NCBI GenBank assembly: GCA_947446025.1
Contig: CANFEY010000011.1
Location: 1-64,000 of the forward strand
DNA from: Bryobacterales bacterium
GTDB lineage: Bacteria > Acidobacteriota > Terriglobia > Bryobacterales > Bryobacteraceae
DNA length: 64,000 nt
Reading direction: 5' to 3'
Position 1 is the stretch's first letter; every line of letters starts with the position of its first letter. A program made the translations under genes and the position numbers. A model generated the notes under the pieces. The model had not been told where the DNA came from, did not search any database, and saw only the letters and a program-made list of their open reading frames with translations. This document shows, piece by piece, positions 1 through 5,746 of this stretch.

Positions 1-622
1 AAATGGGTTCGTTTGCGGGGGCGGAAGTGTCTGGATTCTCATCGGGTTCGGGGCCGGAAATGGGTTCGTTCGGCAATTCACTTCTCAGCGCTTTGAGGCG
101 TTCGAATTCTTCGATGGCGCGGCGGTAGAGACGCTCGGCTTGGGATTGGTAACGGAGGAAGAGGGTCCAGCTGTGGGAGCTTTCGCGGTTCATGCCCTGG
201 AAGCCGAGGGCGAGGCAGTAGTAGCGGTTCTGCACTTTGATGTTCTCGCGGTTCCCCTCAAGCTCGTCGTGGAGGGGGAGGAAGGGTTCCTCGTCGGTGG
301 GGTTGAGGAGCGCGCGGTTGAGGGCGAAGTTGAAGAGGCCGGCTTCGAAGCGGGCCAGGCGGAGCAAGTTGTGCTGGGCGAGGGCGATGCGTTCTACGGC
401 GAAGAGTTCCTGCGAGTTGACGGGCGCGTAGGTGGCGATGAGGTCGGCGCGGAGGCAATCGACGGCGTCGCGCTCTTCGATTTTGATGATGGAGAAGTCG
501 GAGCCGGCGAAGGAGTGCTTGCGGGCGTTTTGGGCTGCTCGGGCCTTGCCGGCGGGGGTGCGGGGGCCGGTGGAGTGAGTGGCGTTGGCGCGGTTGGCGG
601 CGGTTTGTTTTTCGGATGGCAT
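1..622 (-). CDS. NRANA/STGP-motif conserved hypothetical protein (C-terminus off the window)
   Basis: The reverse strand is open from an ATG at 622 to the left edge (207 codons, no stop). The start is supported by AAAAGGAG just upstream. The N-terminus reads MPSEKQTAANRANATHSTGP, followed by RTPAGKA and a basic stretch. This is the hallmark of an uncharacterised family, common in Acidobacteriota and Planctomycetes, whose function is unknown. The rest is mostly helical, with alternating hydrophobic and charged residues and no signal peptide. Near the edge NEPI appears twice, 19 residues apart, so a short tandem repeat may continue outside the window. A paralogue lies at 63209-63760. Family membership is secure; no role can be given. 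Confidence 0.8.
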   Translation of the reverse strand, partial: MPSEKQTAANRANATHSTGPRTPAGKARAAQNARKHSFAGSDFSIIKIEERDAVDCLRADLIATYAPVNSQELFAVERIALAQHNLLRLARFEAGLFNFALNRALLNPTDEEPFLPLHDELEGNRENIKVQNRYYCLALGFQGMNRESSHSWTLFLRYQSQAERLYRRAIEEFERLKALRSELPNEPISGPEPDENPDTSAPANEPI

Positions 623-639
623 GGGGGCTCCTTTTAGGT

Positions 640-647
640 AGGTAGCA
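640..647 (-). promoter_or_regulatory. Possible extended -10 box of the NRANA/STGP-motif gene
   Basis: Read on the reverse strand this is TGCTACCT, upstream of the ATG at 622. Nearly the same box (GTGCTACC) lies 19 nt upstream of the ATG of the paralogue at 63209, inside an otherwise C-rich leader. It fits a TGnTAnnnT extended -10 element, but no -35 box is evident. Assignment rests on the shared position and sequence only. Confidence 0.3.
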
Positions 648-710
648 CGGGGGTGGCGGGAGGACGGTCGGTTGTGGGGGGATGTAGCGGGAAGCGCAAG
701 AGTTTAAGCG

Positions 711-1016
711 GTGCGAATCGAGATAAGCTACTCTGAAAACGAGGACCCATCCATGTGGCACCCGGTCAGAAACCTTTCGCCTGAACAGCGCTTGGCTTTG
801 GAGAGCCTGCTCGGCAGGGGGCTGCGCGATGACGAGGGAGTGAGCATTCAGCCATCCCACATTTTGCAGGAGGCGCCTATTGGCGCGGAACGGTCTCGTG
901 CATACCAGGACTACCTTGCCAGCCTGGATCGGCTCAGCATGCGAGCGGCGGACACCGACGATGACGCTATGGACGCGGCCATCAATGAGGCTTGCAGGCT
1001 GGCTCGGCACTCCTAA
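711..1016 (+). CDS. Probable antitoxin of a PIN-domain toxin-antitoxin pair
   Basis: A 101-residue acidic protein from GTG at 711. An ATG at 753 would give an 87-residue form (MWHPVRNLSPEQRLALESLL). It ends 2 nt before the PIN toxin gene, the usual antitoxin-first arrangement. The middle reads as an amphipathic helix (SPEQRLALESLLGR) and the C-terminal half is rich in D, E and A, as expected for an acidic tail that neutralises a nuclease. No known DNA-binding fold can be named. Function is inferred from position. Confidence 0.6.
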   Translation: MRIEISYSENEDPSMWHPVRNLSPEQRLALESLLGRGLRDDEGVSIQPSHILQEAPIGAERSRAYQDYLASLDRLSMRAADTDDDAMDAAINEACRLARHS

Positions 1017-1018
1017 AC

Positions 1019-1456
1019 ATGGTGGTTACCCTGGATACGGGTATTCTGGTTCGCGCCACCGCGCGCTCGAACGGTCCAGCGCGTCGGCTGGTGGACGGGT
1101 TGGCGGCGAACTCGGCGCATGTGTTGGCACTGTCGCCGTTCATCTTGGGCGAGGTAGGGAAGGCACTCAGCTATCCGCACTTGCAAGAAATCCTGCGCAT
1201 AACGCCTGACGAAGTGCACGAACACGTCGCCTACTTGCGGCGCATTGCACGGATCATTGTTCCGCAGATCGGCATTCCTGTGATTTTGAACGACCCGGAT
1301 GACGACCCAATTCTATATACAGCCGTTGGAGCTGGCGCGGATGTATTGTGTACAAAGGATCGAGCGTTCTATGCGCCTAACGTCGCAAGATTCTGCCTCG
1401 GGCACGGGCTTGAGGTGATGGAAGATGTGGCGCTGCTTTCCCGGCTTCTCATTTGA
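1019..1456 (+). CDS. PIN-domain ribonuclease toxin
   Basis: A 145-residue PIN-domain protein, probably an RNase that cleaves RNA when its antitoxin is lost. The start at ATG 1019 puts the conserved beta strand first (MVVTLDTGILVRA). The acidic metal-binding residues expected of PIN nucleases are visible: D6, E45 (LGEV), D96 in the DPDDDPI motif and D114 in TKDRAF. The DPDDDP and TKDRAF motifs match the COG1569-type putative PIN toxins. It follows the presumed antitoxin by 2 nt, so the two are very likely co-transcribed. Confidence 0.85.
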   Translation: MVVTLDTGILVRATARSNGPARRLVDGLAANSAHVLALSPFILGEVGKALSYPHLQEILRITPDEVHEHVAYLRRIARIIVPQIGIPVILNDPDDDPILYTAVGAGADVLCTKDRAFYAPNVARFCLGHGLEVMEDVALLSRLLI

Positions 1457-1546
1457 GAGGCCCGGATCAGCGAAGAAATGCTTGTCCGTGCGCTGAGGAC
1501 TGCTTTGCTGCTGCGGGGCAGGGTCCGGCGAATGGGCAGCGGGTTC

Positions 1547-2110
1547 TCAATCCGGCTTCGGTGGCCAGAGGCCGTTCTGTGCGGTACTTGCGCCCCCGGC
1601 GTTCGAGGCCTGAAAGCTGATGAGCATTTGCCGACGTTGGATGTCTTTGATGAACTGCTCCTGTTCTTGAATGATCGGACGATAGACGCGGCCAAGATCA
1701 TCGTTGCGTAGGCCGTCCGCCAGTCCGATATTCGTCGAGATTGCCGCCAAGAGCCTGCGTAAGCGCTCGTCTATCACATGCTGTTGGAGCGGTGTCATGT
1801 GAAACGCCAAAAATAGTTCTGACCACGCTTCTCGTACCTCACGCGATTCATTGAAGACTACGTCAATCAGATTGAGTGCACGGACTGAGTCTTCAGAGTA
1901 GATTCGCGCCCTTTCCTGCATCAAGGTTGAAAATATTCTCACTTTTTGTTTTTGGCGCTCATAGTCGCGCTCGGCATCGCGACGAAGTGCTTCAGCCAGT
2001 TTCGCCGCCGCCGTGGGGGCACGCCAAGTCGCGATCACGGCGCATGCTGTGGCTATGGCGCTACAAATCGCGATAGCCAAGGTGAGCTCAGTGGCGAGTT
2101 GTTCAGTCAT
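1547..2110 (-). CDS. DUF6680-like membrane-anchored protein
   Basis: A 187-residue protein with one N-terminal hydrophobic segment (about residues 8-28), then a charged helical region. The motif RALNLIDVVF, preceded by a KVRIFSTLMQERARI stretch, matches what I recall of the DUF6680 family, whose function is unknown. Its ATG overlaps the end of the upstream GrlR-like gene by 8 nt, so the two are probably one transcript. The surrounding toxin-antitoxin genes suggest an accessory or defence-like context, but no activity can be assigned. Confidence 0.65.
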   Translation of the reverse strand: MTEQLATELTLAIAICSAIATACAVIATWRAPTAAAKLAEALRRDAERDYERQKQKVRIFSTLMQERARIYSEDSVRALNLIDVVFNESREVREAWSELFLAFHMTPLQQHVIDERLRRLLAAISTNIGLADGLRNDDLGRVYRPIIQEQEQFIKDIQRRQMLISFQASNAGGASTAQNGLWPPKPD

Positions 2111-2453
2111 CTAACCCTCGAAGCATTACAAGCCTCACATTCGTCGGCCCTGTTTTTGTCTCAATGCGGATGAACGCGCGAGATAAGAAATCATCGGGCA
2201 AGTGAAACTGGAGTTCTGAAATCTCGGTTTCTGGCCCAGTTCGTTCTCCATTAATCTTCTGCGTGTTGGGAGGAAATTGCAGCTTCATTTTTAGGGCAAA
2301 TCCGCCTTCGGAGGCGCTATAAGTCCCATCGAATGAAACCCCACCGGCATCGACTCCGGCGATCTTCCCGTCTCTAAAAACAAGCATGACCAATCCCTGC
2401 CCACCGCTCTCGGTGACAAAAGCAGCATAAAATCCGTTGTCTAGTGAGGTCAT
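2103..2453 (-). CDS. GrlR-like regulatory protein
   Basis: About 116 residues if translation starts at ATG 2453 (MTSLDNGFYAAFV); the frame is open further upstream to 2549. The pattern NGFYAAFVTESGGQGLVMLV, then DGKIAGVDAGG and FDGTYSA, is the small beta-barrel signature of the GrlR family, named after the type III secretion regulator of enteropathogenic E. coli. Many environmental bacteria carry such proteins without type III secretion, and none is seen here. It overlaps the downstream DUF6680-like gene by 8 nt. The fold call is fairly safe; its partner is unknown. Confidence 0.6.
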   Translation of the reverse strand: MTSLDNGFYAAFVTESGGQGLVMLVFRDGKIAGVDAGGVSFDGTYSASEGGFALKMKLQFPPNTQKINGERTGPETEISELQFHLPDDFLSRAFIRIETKTGPTNVRLVMLRGLDD

Positions 2454-2606
2454 ACCATCCGCAGTTTGGACGACTGTACAATTCACTATATCAACCAGCG
2501 AGTGCACCACACAGCGTAGGGCGTCCCACGTTGAGCCAGTCCGACCCATACCGGCGGCTTTCGCCGTGTAGGATCTCCAAAGTATGTTCGATCCGTCTGG
2601 CGGTCA

Positions 2607-2630
2607 AGTCCGGTAGGCAGTCCGGTAGGC
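2607..2630. repeat. Tandem 12-bp direct repeat
   Basis: AGTCCGGTAGGC occurs twice in a row (2607-2618 and 2619-2630). It sits in a short region of broken reading frames between the GrlR-like gene and the HigBA module, and looks like a small replication-slippage duplication. Confidence 0.85.
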
Positions 2631-2784
2631 GGCAAATATCGATGCGTTCATTGACCACAACCGTACCTTGGACCTAGCAATCAAGGATCTTGAGGGATGC
2701 CGGGACTCCCTCGAAGACTCAGCGAGGACAATCATCGCGAACTGGGACGCCGCGGTGGATGGGCGGCGCGGCTTTTTCGAATGA
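2629..2784 (+). pseudogene. Short gene remnant (helical C-terminal fragment)
   Basis: This frame is open after a TAG at 2626-2628 and reads as protein-like sequence (DHNRTLDLAIKDLEGCRD, then RTIIANWDAAVDGRRGFFE) before a TGA at 2782-2784. It has no ATG, only an internal TTG. It overlaps the opposite-strand remnant at 2719-2985. I read it as a decayed 3' end of an unidentified gene. Confidence 0.35.
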
Positions 2785-2985
2785 GGCCGGCCATGCATGT
2801 AGGGCTGCATTGACTTCGCCCGCGCTAGGAAACATGACGGCTACGTCGGGCTTCAGCACGACGACGCTACCTCCCGCAGCATAGCGCGCGGCGAGCTTGT
2901 TGGGTTTGGCGCGCCTGAAGTCGTACTCCGTGAAAATGGCTCTAACAGCCCTACCGATTGCTTGACTATCCGTGTCACATATAAG
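2719..2985 (-). pseudogene. Remnant of a small antitoxin-like protein family
   Basis: The reverse strand is open from just after a TAA at 2986-2988 to a TGA at 2719-2721, with no ATG, GTG or TTG at its beginning. The internal part resembles a widespread small family with the pattern RGKYAxRYAxGxNVVVLDPDVAxxFP: here LAARYAAGGSVVVLKPDVAV and FPSAGEVNAAL are visible. Members are often found near toxin-antitoxin genes. Loss of the start and the shifted tail (AAPPIHRGV) suggest a broken copy. A non-standard start is possible. Confidence 0.5.
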
Positions 2986-2991
2986 TTATTG

Positions 2992-2997
2992 TATAAT
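2992..2997 (+). promoter_or_regulatory. Perfect -10 box (TATAAT) before higB
   Basis: TATAAT ends 6 nt before the GTG at 3004, so a transcript starting at the usual distance would begin at or next to the start codon. No good -35 lies at 16-18 bp; TTGACT at 2962-2967 is 24 bp upstream. A leaderless mRNA is possible. Confidence 0.55.
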
Positions 2998-3003
2998 CCG
3001 GAT

Positions 3004-3333
3004 GTGGATCGGCCTCCTGCAAAGATCATCTGGCACGGCGACAGCCTCAGCCGCATTCGGCACTTTCCAGATGGCGCGCGCCAGGATGCGGGGTTTCAAC
3101 TGGGGCGGGTTCAACAGGGCCTTGAGCCCCGCGACTGGAAACCGATGACTATTGTTGGACCAGGAGTGGTGGAGATTCGGATTCACGTTGGCATCGAGTA
3201 TCGTGTGCTTTACGTCGCGCGCCACGGACATTCGGTTCACGTGTTGCATGCGTTTGTGAAGAAGACGCAAAAGACAAAGATTGCAGACATCGAACTCGCG
3301 AGGACACGTTACCGAGATTTGGAGAAATCATGA
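3004..3333 (+). CDS. HigB/Gp49-like (RelE superfamily) toxin
   Basis: A 109-residue toxin of the phage-derived Gp49-like family, expected to be a ribosome-dependent mRNA interferase. GTG 3004 is chosen because the family begins just before the KxxxWxGDS motif, seen here as KIIWHGDSLSRIRHFP. An upstream TTG at 2962 would add 14 atypical residues. The conserved core continues with GVVEIRI, YRVLYVARHG and VLHAFVKKTQKT. Its stop overlaps the ATG of the antitoxin gene by 4 nt (ATGA), the usual toxin-first order of this group. Confidence 0.85.
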   Translation: MDRPPAKIIWHGDSLSRIRHFPDGARQDAGFQLGRVQQGLEPRDWKPMTIVGPGVVEIRIHVGIEYRVLYVARHGHSVHVLHAFVKKTQKTKIADIELARTRYRDLEKS

Positions 3334-3608
3334 AAGCTTCCAGCCAGAACGTATTTGAAGATCTTGGTTTCAGCCGGGACGAGGCGGCGCATTTGCAGCT
3401 TCGGGCTGCCATGATGAACCGTCTTATTGCTGAGATTGAGCGTCAGGGGCTTACGCAGGCCAGTGCCGCAAAGCGCATGGGGGTCACTCAGCCGCGCGTG
3501 TCGGACTTGATGCGCGGCAAGATGCACTTGTTTTCCATTGACACTTTAGTCTCGCTGATGTGGCTTATGGGGCTTTCGGTGGATTTCAAGGTTCGCAAGG
3601 TCGCTTGA
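3330..3608 (+). CDS. XRE-family antitoxin (HigA-like)
   Basis: A 92-residue helix-turn-helix protein partnering the HigB-like toxin. The N-terminus NVFEDLGFSRDEAAHLQLRA is diagnostic of the COG5606/HTH_37 antitoxins. The HTH is clear: GLTQASAAKRMGVTQPRVSDLMRGK (about residues 38-62), followed by the dimerisation helix. It probably neutralises the toxin and represses the operon. The 4-nt overlap with higB indicates coupled translation. Confidence 0.9.
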   Translation: MKASSQNVFEDLGFSRDEAAHLQLRAAMMNRLIAEIERQGLTQASAAKRMGVTQPRVSDLMRGKMHLFSIDTLVSLMWLMGLSVDFKVRKVA

Positions 3609-3703
3609 GAGGGCTGCACGAACTGGATGTGGCTCGCCGTGAAGACCAGGCGATTCTGCGGATTCCGAAGCGTGGGTAGATGGCGGAGCCGCGGCACACT
3701 CGG

Positions 3704-3739
3704 GCGTGCTATATCGAGAGGAGTCTCGATATAGCACGC
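3704..3739. repeat. Perfect 16-bp inverted repeat with 4-nt loop
   Basis: GCGTGCTATATCGAGA (3704-3719), then GGAG, then its exact reverse complement (3724-3739). The ten bases GGGCGTGCTA at 3702-3711 recur at 3759-3768, in front of the small-protein gene at 3809. Each copy holds a TGCTAnnnT pattern (TGCTATAT, TGCTAAACT) like an extended -10 box. The element may be an operator, a bidirectional promoter or a hairpin ending the higBA transcript (AAAA follows). The symmetry is certain; the role is inferred. Confidence 0.75.
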
Positions 3740-3808
3740 AAAAGTACGTGCGCCACATGGGCGTGCTAAACTCAGGAGTCCGCAGTTCCCACCCCTTAGG
3801 AGATCCCC

Positions 3809-3949
3809 ATGTCAAAGTATTCCGGCGACACCGCGCGCCACAATCGTGTCCGCAAGCAGCGCATCCGGCAGCGGGCGGCTGTGCGCGTGTTGCGCGAGGA
3901 GATCGCGGCACGCAAGGCGGAAGCTCCGGCGGCTAAAGCCAAGGCGTAA
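3809..3949 (+). CDS. Small very basic protein (46 aa), unknown function
   Basis: An ATG with TAGGAG 8 nt upstream opens a 46-residue frame: MSKYSGDTARHNRVRKQRIR at the start, then VRVLREEIAARK and an AxAKAKA tail. About a third of the residues are K or R, with no hydrophobic segment, so it probably binds nucleic acid or ribosomes. The good ribosome-binding site, protein-like composition and promoter-like TGCTAAACT upstream support it as a real gene. No family is recognised. Confidence 0.6.
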   Translation: MSKYSGDTARHNRVRKQRIRQRAAVRVLREEIAARKAEAPAAKAKA

Positions 3950-3953
3950 ACGC

Positions 3954-3983
3954 TTGTGATGAAGCCCGGCGGCCTGCTATGCT
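3954..3983 (+). promoter_or_regulatory. Candidate promoter for the small-protein gene at 4163
   Basis: TTGTGA (3954-3959) and TATGCT (3978-3983) are separated by 18 bp, preceded by a TGC extended element. Transcription would begin near 3990, leaving an untranslated leader of about 170 nt before the ATG at 4163. Confidence 0.45.
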
Positions 3984-4162
3984 GAAGAGGCATTCGCAGC
4001 GAGAGCCGGGCGCACAGACAACTGGGACTTTCTCTTACGGCTGGATGTAGAGAGGCCGTCCCATCTTCCAGCAACCCCTCATCCAGCCCTTGTTGTCCGG
4101 CCAAAGCTTGATTTTTGGCGGTCTCCGCGTCCGCGCGCTACGCGTGAGAAGGGATTTATAGC

Positions 4163-4342
4163 ATGGCGAGTCGAGGACCCACGTCGTTTCAGAAGAAGCA
4201 AAAAGAGGACAAGCGCCGGGAGAAGCAGCGCGATAAGCTGGCTCGGCGGCTGGAGAAGAAGCCCGAGGAGGGCGAGAAGTCGACCGGCATCGAGCATATC
4301 CAGTTGGGTCCGCAAGCGCCACTGTACGACGACGAGTTTTAG
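4163..4342 (+). CDS. Small charged conserved protein (59 aa), unknown function
   Basis: An ATG preceded by GAAGGGA opens a 59-residue protein. It starts MASRGPTSFQKKQKE, continues as an almost uninterrupted K/R/E helix (DKRREKQRDKLARRLEKK) and ends in an acidic tail (APLYDDEF). Proteins of the type M.SRGP.SF.KRQKE are, as I recall, a small widespread family without known function, so this is probably a real conserved gene. It sits behind an unusually long leader. Confidence 0.7.
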   Translation: MASRGPTSFQKKQKEDKRREKQRDKLARRLEKKPEEGEKSTGIEHIQLGPQAPLYDDEF

Positions 4343-4386
4343 TTCACATAGAACGCCAGGCAGGGGCCTCGCGCACGAGGAACCCG

Positions 4387-4710
4387 ATGGAATACGTTCT
4401 TACGCGCTTTCAGCAGCAGCTGAATATCCGGCGGTTCTACTTCAAGGGCACCAACGCGGAGCGGGAGCGCATGGAGTTTATCGTCGGAGTGGATTTATCC
4501 TCGGCACGCGCGCATAACATCCCGGTGCAGGATCTTCCCTTATTGTGTTTGCGGCATTTAGAGGCACGCGTGAGCGACGCCCAGCCCCGCGGCATCACGC
4601 TCAATGAGGAGCATTTGTCGGCCTACGCGGCCCACAGGGATGCGGAGAAGAAGCGCACCGAATCCAAACGCCGGGGATACTTCAAGAGCACCGCAAAAGC
4701 GACGAGTTAA
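4387..4710 (+). CDS. Hypothetical protein (107 aa)
   Basis: ATG 4387 has GAGGA upstream. The protein is soluble, with no signal or membrane segment. The N-terminal half has alternating hydrophobic strands (NIRRFYFKG, MEFIVGVDLS, DLPLLCLRHLEARV) and the C-terminus is a charged helix (HRDAEKKRTESKRR). No family is recognised. Its TAA stop is the first three bases of the palindrome at 4708-4730. It may share a transcript with the small protein 44 nt upstream. Confidence 0.65.
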   Translation: MEYVLTRFQQQLNIRRFYFKGTNAERERMEFIVGVDLSSARAHNIPVQDLPLLCLRHLEARVSDAQPRGITLNEEHLSAYAAHRDAEKKRTESKRRGYFKSTAKATS

Positions 4711-4730
4711 ATGGTGTCTGGCACCATTTA
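4708..4730. repeat. Dispersed palindrome (TAAATGGTG...CACCATTTA), copy 1
   Basis: Perfect 9-bp arms flank TCTGG. The outermost TAA on each strand is the stop codon of the flanking convergent gene: 4708-4710 for the hypothetical protein and 4728-4730 (reverse) for the TPR protein. A near-identical copy lies at 54110-54132 with the same arrangement. As RNA it can form a hairpin from either strand, so it may also act as a bidirectional terminator. Confidence 0.9.
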
Positions 4731-5222
4731 GCGAACGGCGGCCATGGCCACCGAAGCGGCGTGTTTCTTGGCGTTGCGGGCATCCGACGCCGCACCCGCA
4801 ACTTCTCCTACCAGTTTCCTTGTTACCGAACGGTTGTGGTACGCGTTGGCGTAGGTGGGATCGAGCCGGAGGGCTTCGGTGAAATCGGCCATGGCTTGGG
4901 GGTAGTTGGTGAGGCGCAGGTGGACGTAACCGCGGGCGTTGAAGGCACGGGCGTAGCCCGGGTTCAGTTCGATGGCGCGGTTCATCATCGCGAGGGCGGA
5001 CTGGAAATCCTGTTTACCAGCGTGTTCGCGGCCGATTTGGTCGAAGCGGACGGCCTCGAGGGAGGCGTTGGGCTCGAGCTTGACCGTGCTGGGGGTAATC
5101 GGCGGCGCGGGCGTTGGTTCGGGAGCCGCGAGCACCGGGACCGGTGCGGCGAGCAGTTGGGCTACGGTGACAGGAGCGGACACCGGGGGCGGAGGCGCGG
5201 GAGGCGGGGCGGCGGCTTCCAC
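4728..5222 (-). CDS. TPR-repeat protein with proline-rich N-terminus
   Basis: About 164 residues from GTG 5222. Residues 1-45 are a Pro/Ala-rich linker. Residues 57-158 hold about three tetratricopeptide repeats (GKQDFQSALAMMNRAIELNP, then NYPQAMADFTEALRLDP), a scaffold for protein contacts. No signal peptide is visible. The frame is open upstream to 5261, reading RCGACGLPAYAL without an ATG. That could be a lost zinc-ribbon or membrane N-terminus, so the true start is uncertain and a frameshift is possible. Confidence 0.7.
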   Translation of the reverse strand: MEAAAPPPAPPPPVSAPVTVAQLLAAPVPVLAAPEPTPAPPITPSTVKLEPNASLEAVRFDQIGREHAGKQDFQSALAMMNRAIELNPGYARAFNARGYVHLRLTNYPQAMADFTEALRLDPTYANAYHNRSVTRKLVGEVAGAASDARNAKKHAASVAMAAVR

Positions 5223-5319
5223 CAGTGCATACGCTGGAAGGCCGCATGCGCCGCAGCGTGGTCAAGGACGGCCAAATCCTAGACCAGCTCTTGTACGCCG
5301 GATCAAACCGAACTGACCT

Positions 5320-5592
5320 TCAAGCAACCGCTTCCAGCGCGCGATTCGGAATGTCCTCCCAGTCATCCCCAATCGCGCCGCTTGAAGCACGTTTGTACAC
5401 GGCCGCGAAATTTGCGTGCATGCGCGCGCATCCCGGGTCCGGGTACAACTGCACGAACAACTGGGCCACCATCCGGCCGCGAAGGCCCTTGCACGTCCGC
5501 GCCAGCTCTGTGGCTGTTTGCGACGTGCAGCTTTCGCAGCTGAGTCCAGTTTCGTTACACGACACTTGTGTTCTGCTCTCGTACTCCGACAT
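5320..5592 (-). CDS. Possible cysteine-rich hypothetical protein (90 aa)
   Basis: ATG 5592 opens 90 codons with six cysteines, several in a spaced cluster near the N-terminus (VSCNETGLSCESCTSQ), and a helical C-terminal half (MHANFAAVYKRA). There is no clear ribosome-binding site, and the sequence matches nothing I know. It is the best candidate in the 524-nt gap between the TPR gene and the gene at 5747, but may be a chance frame. Confidence 0.35.
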   Translation of the reverse strand: MSEYESRTQVSCNETGLSCESCTSQTATELARTCKGLRGRMVAQLFVQLYPDPGCARMHANFAAVYKRASSGAIGDDWEDIPNRALEAVA

Positions 5593-5746
5593 ACGGTGAT
5601 TCAGTATCGGTCAGATCGTTTCACAATGCCAGAGTTCTGGCGGGGGTTTGCGCTCACTCAAATGCGGGTATCGGTACCTCCCCTGCCCCTCAGCACTCTT
5701 CCCCCGGGCTGGAGCAGGGCGGTATCATGACATAAGCGTTACGAAC

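Noticed and set aside
258-1010. Long reverse-strand frame (250 codons)
   Set aside because: Composition is Arg/Pro/Leu-rich shadow sequence; the real gene is in another frame from 622, and the PIN antitoxin gene lies opposite.
2962-2997. TTGACT-TATAAT as a standard promoter
   Set aside because: The spacer is 24 bp, too long for the usual sigma factor; only the -10 was kept.
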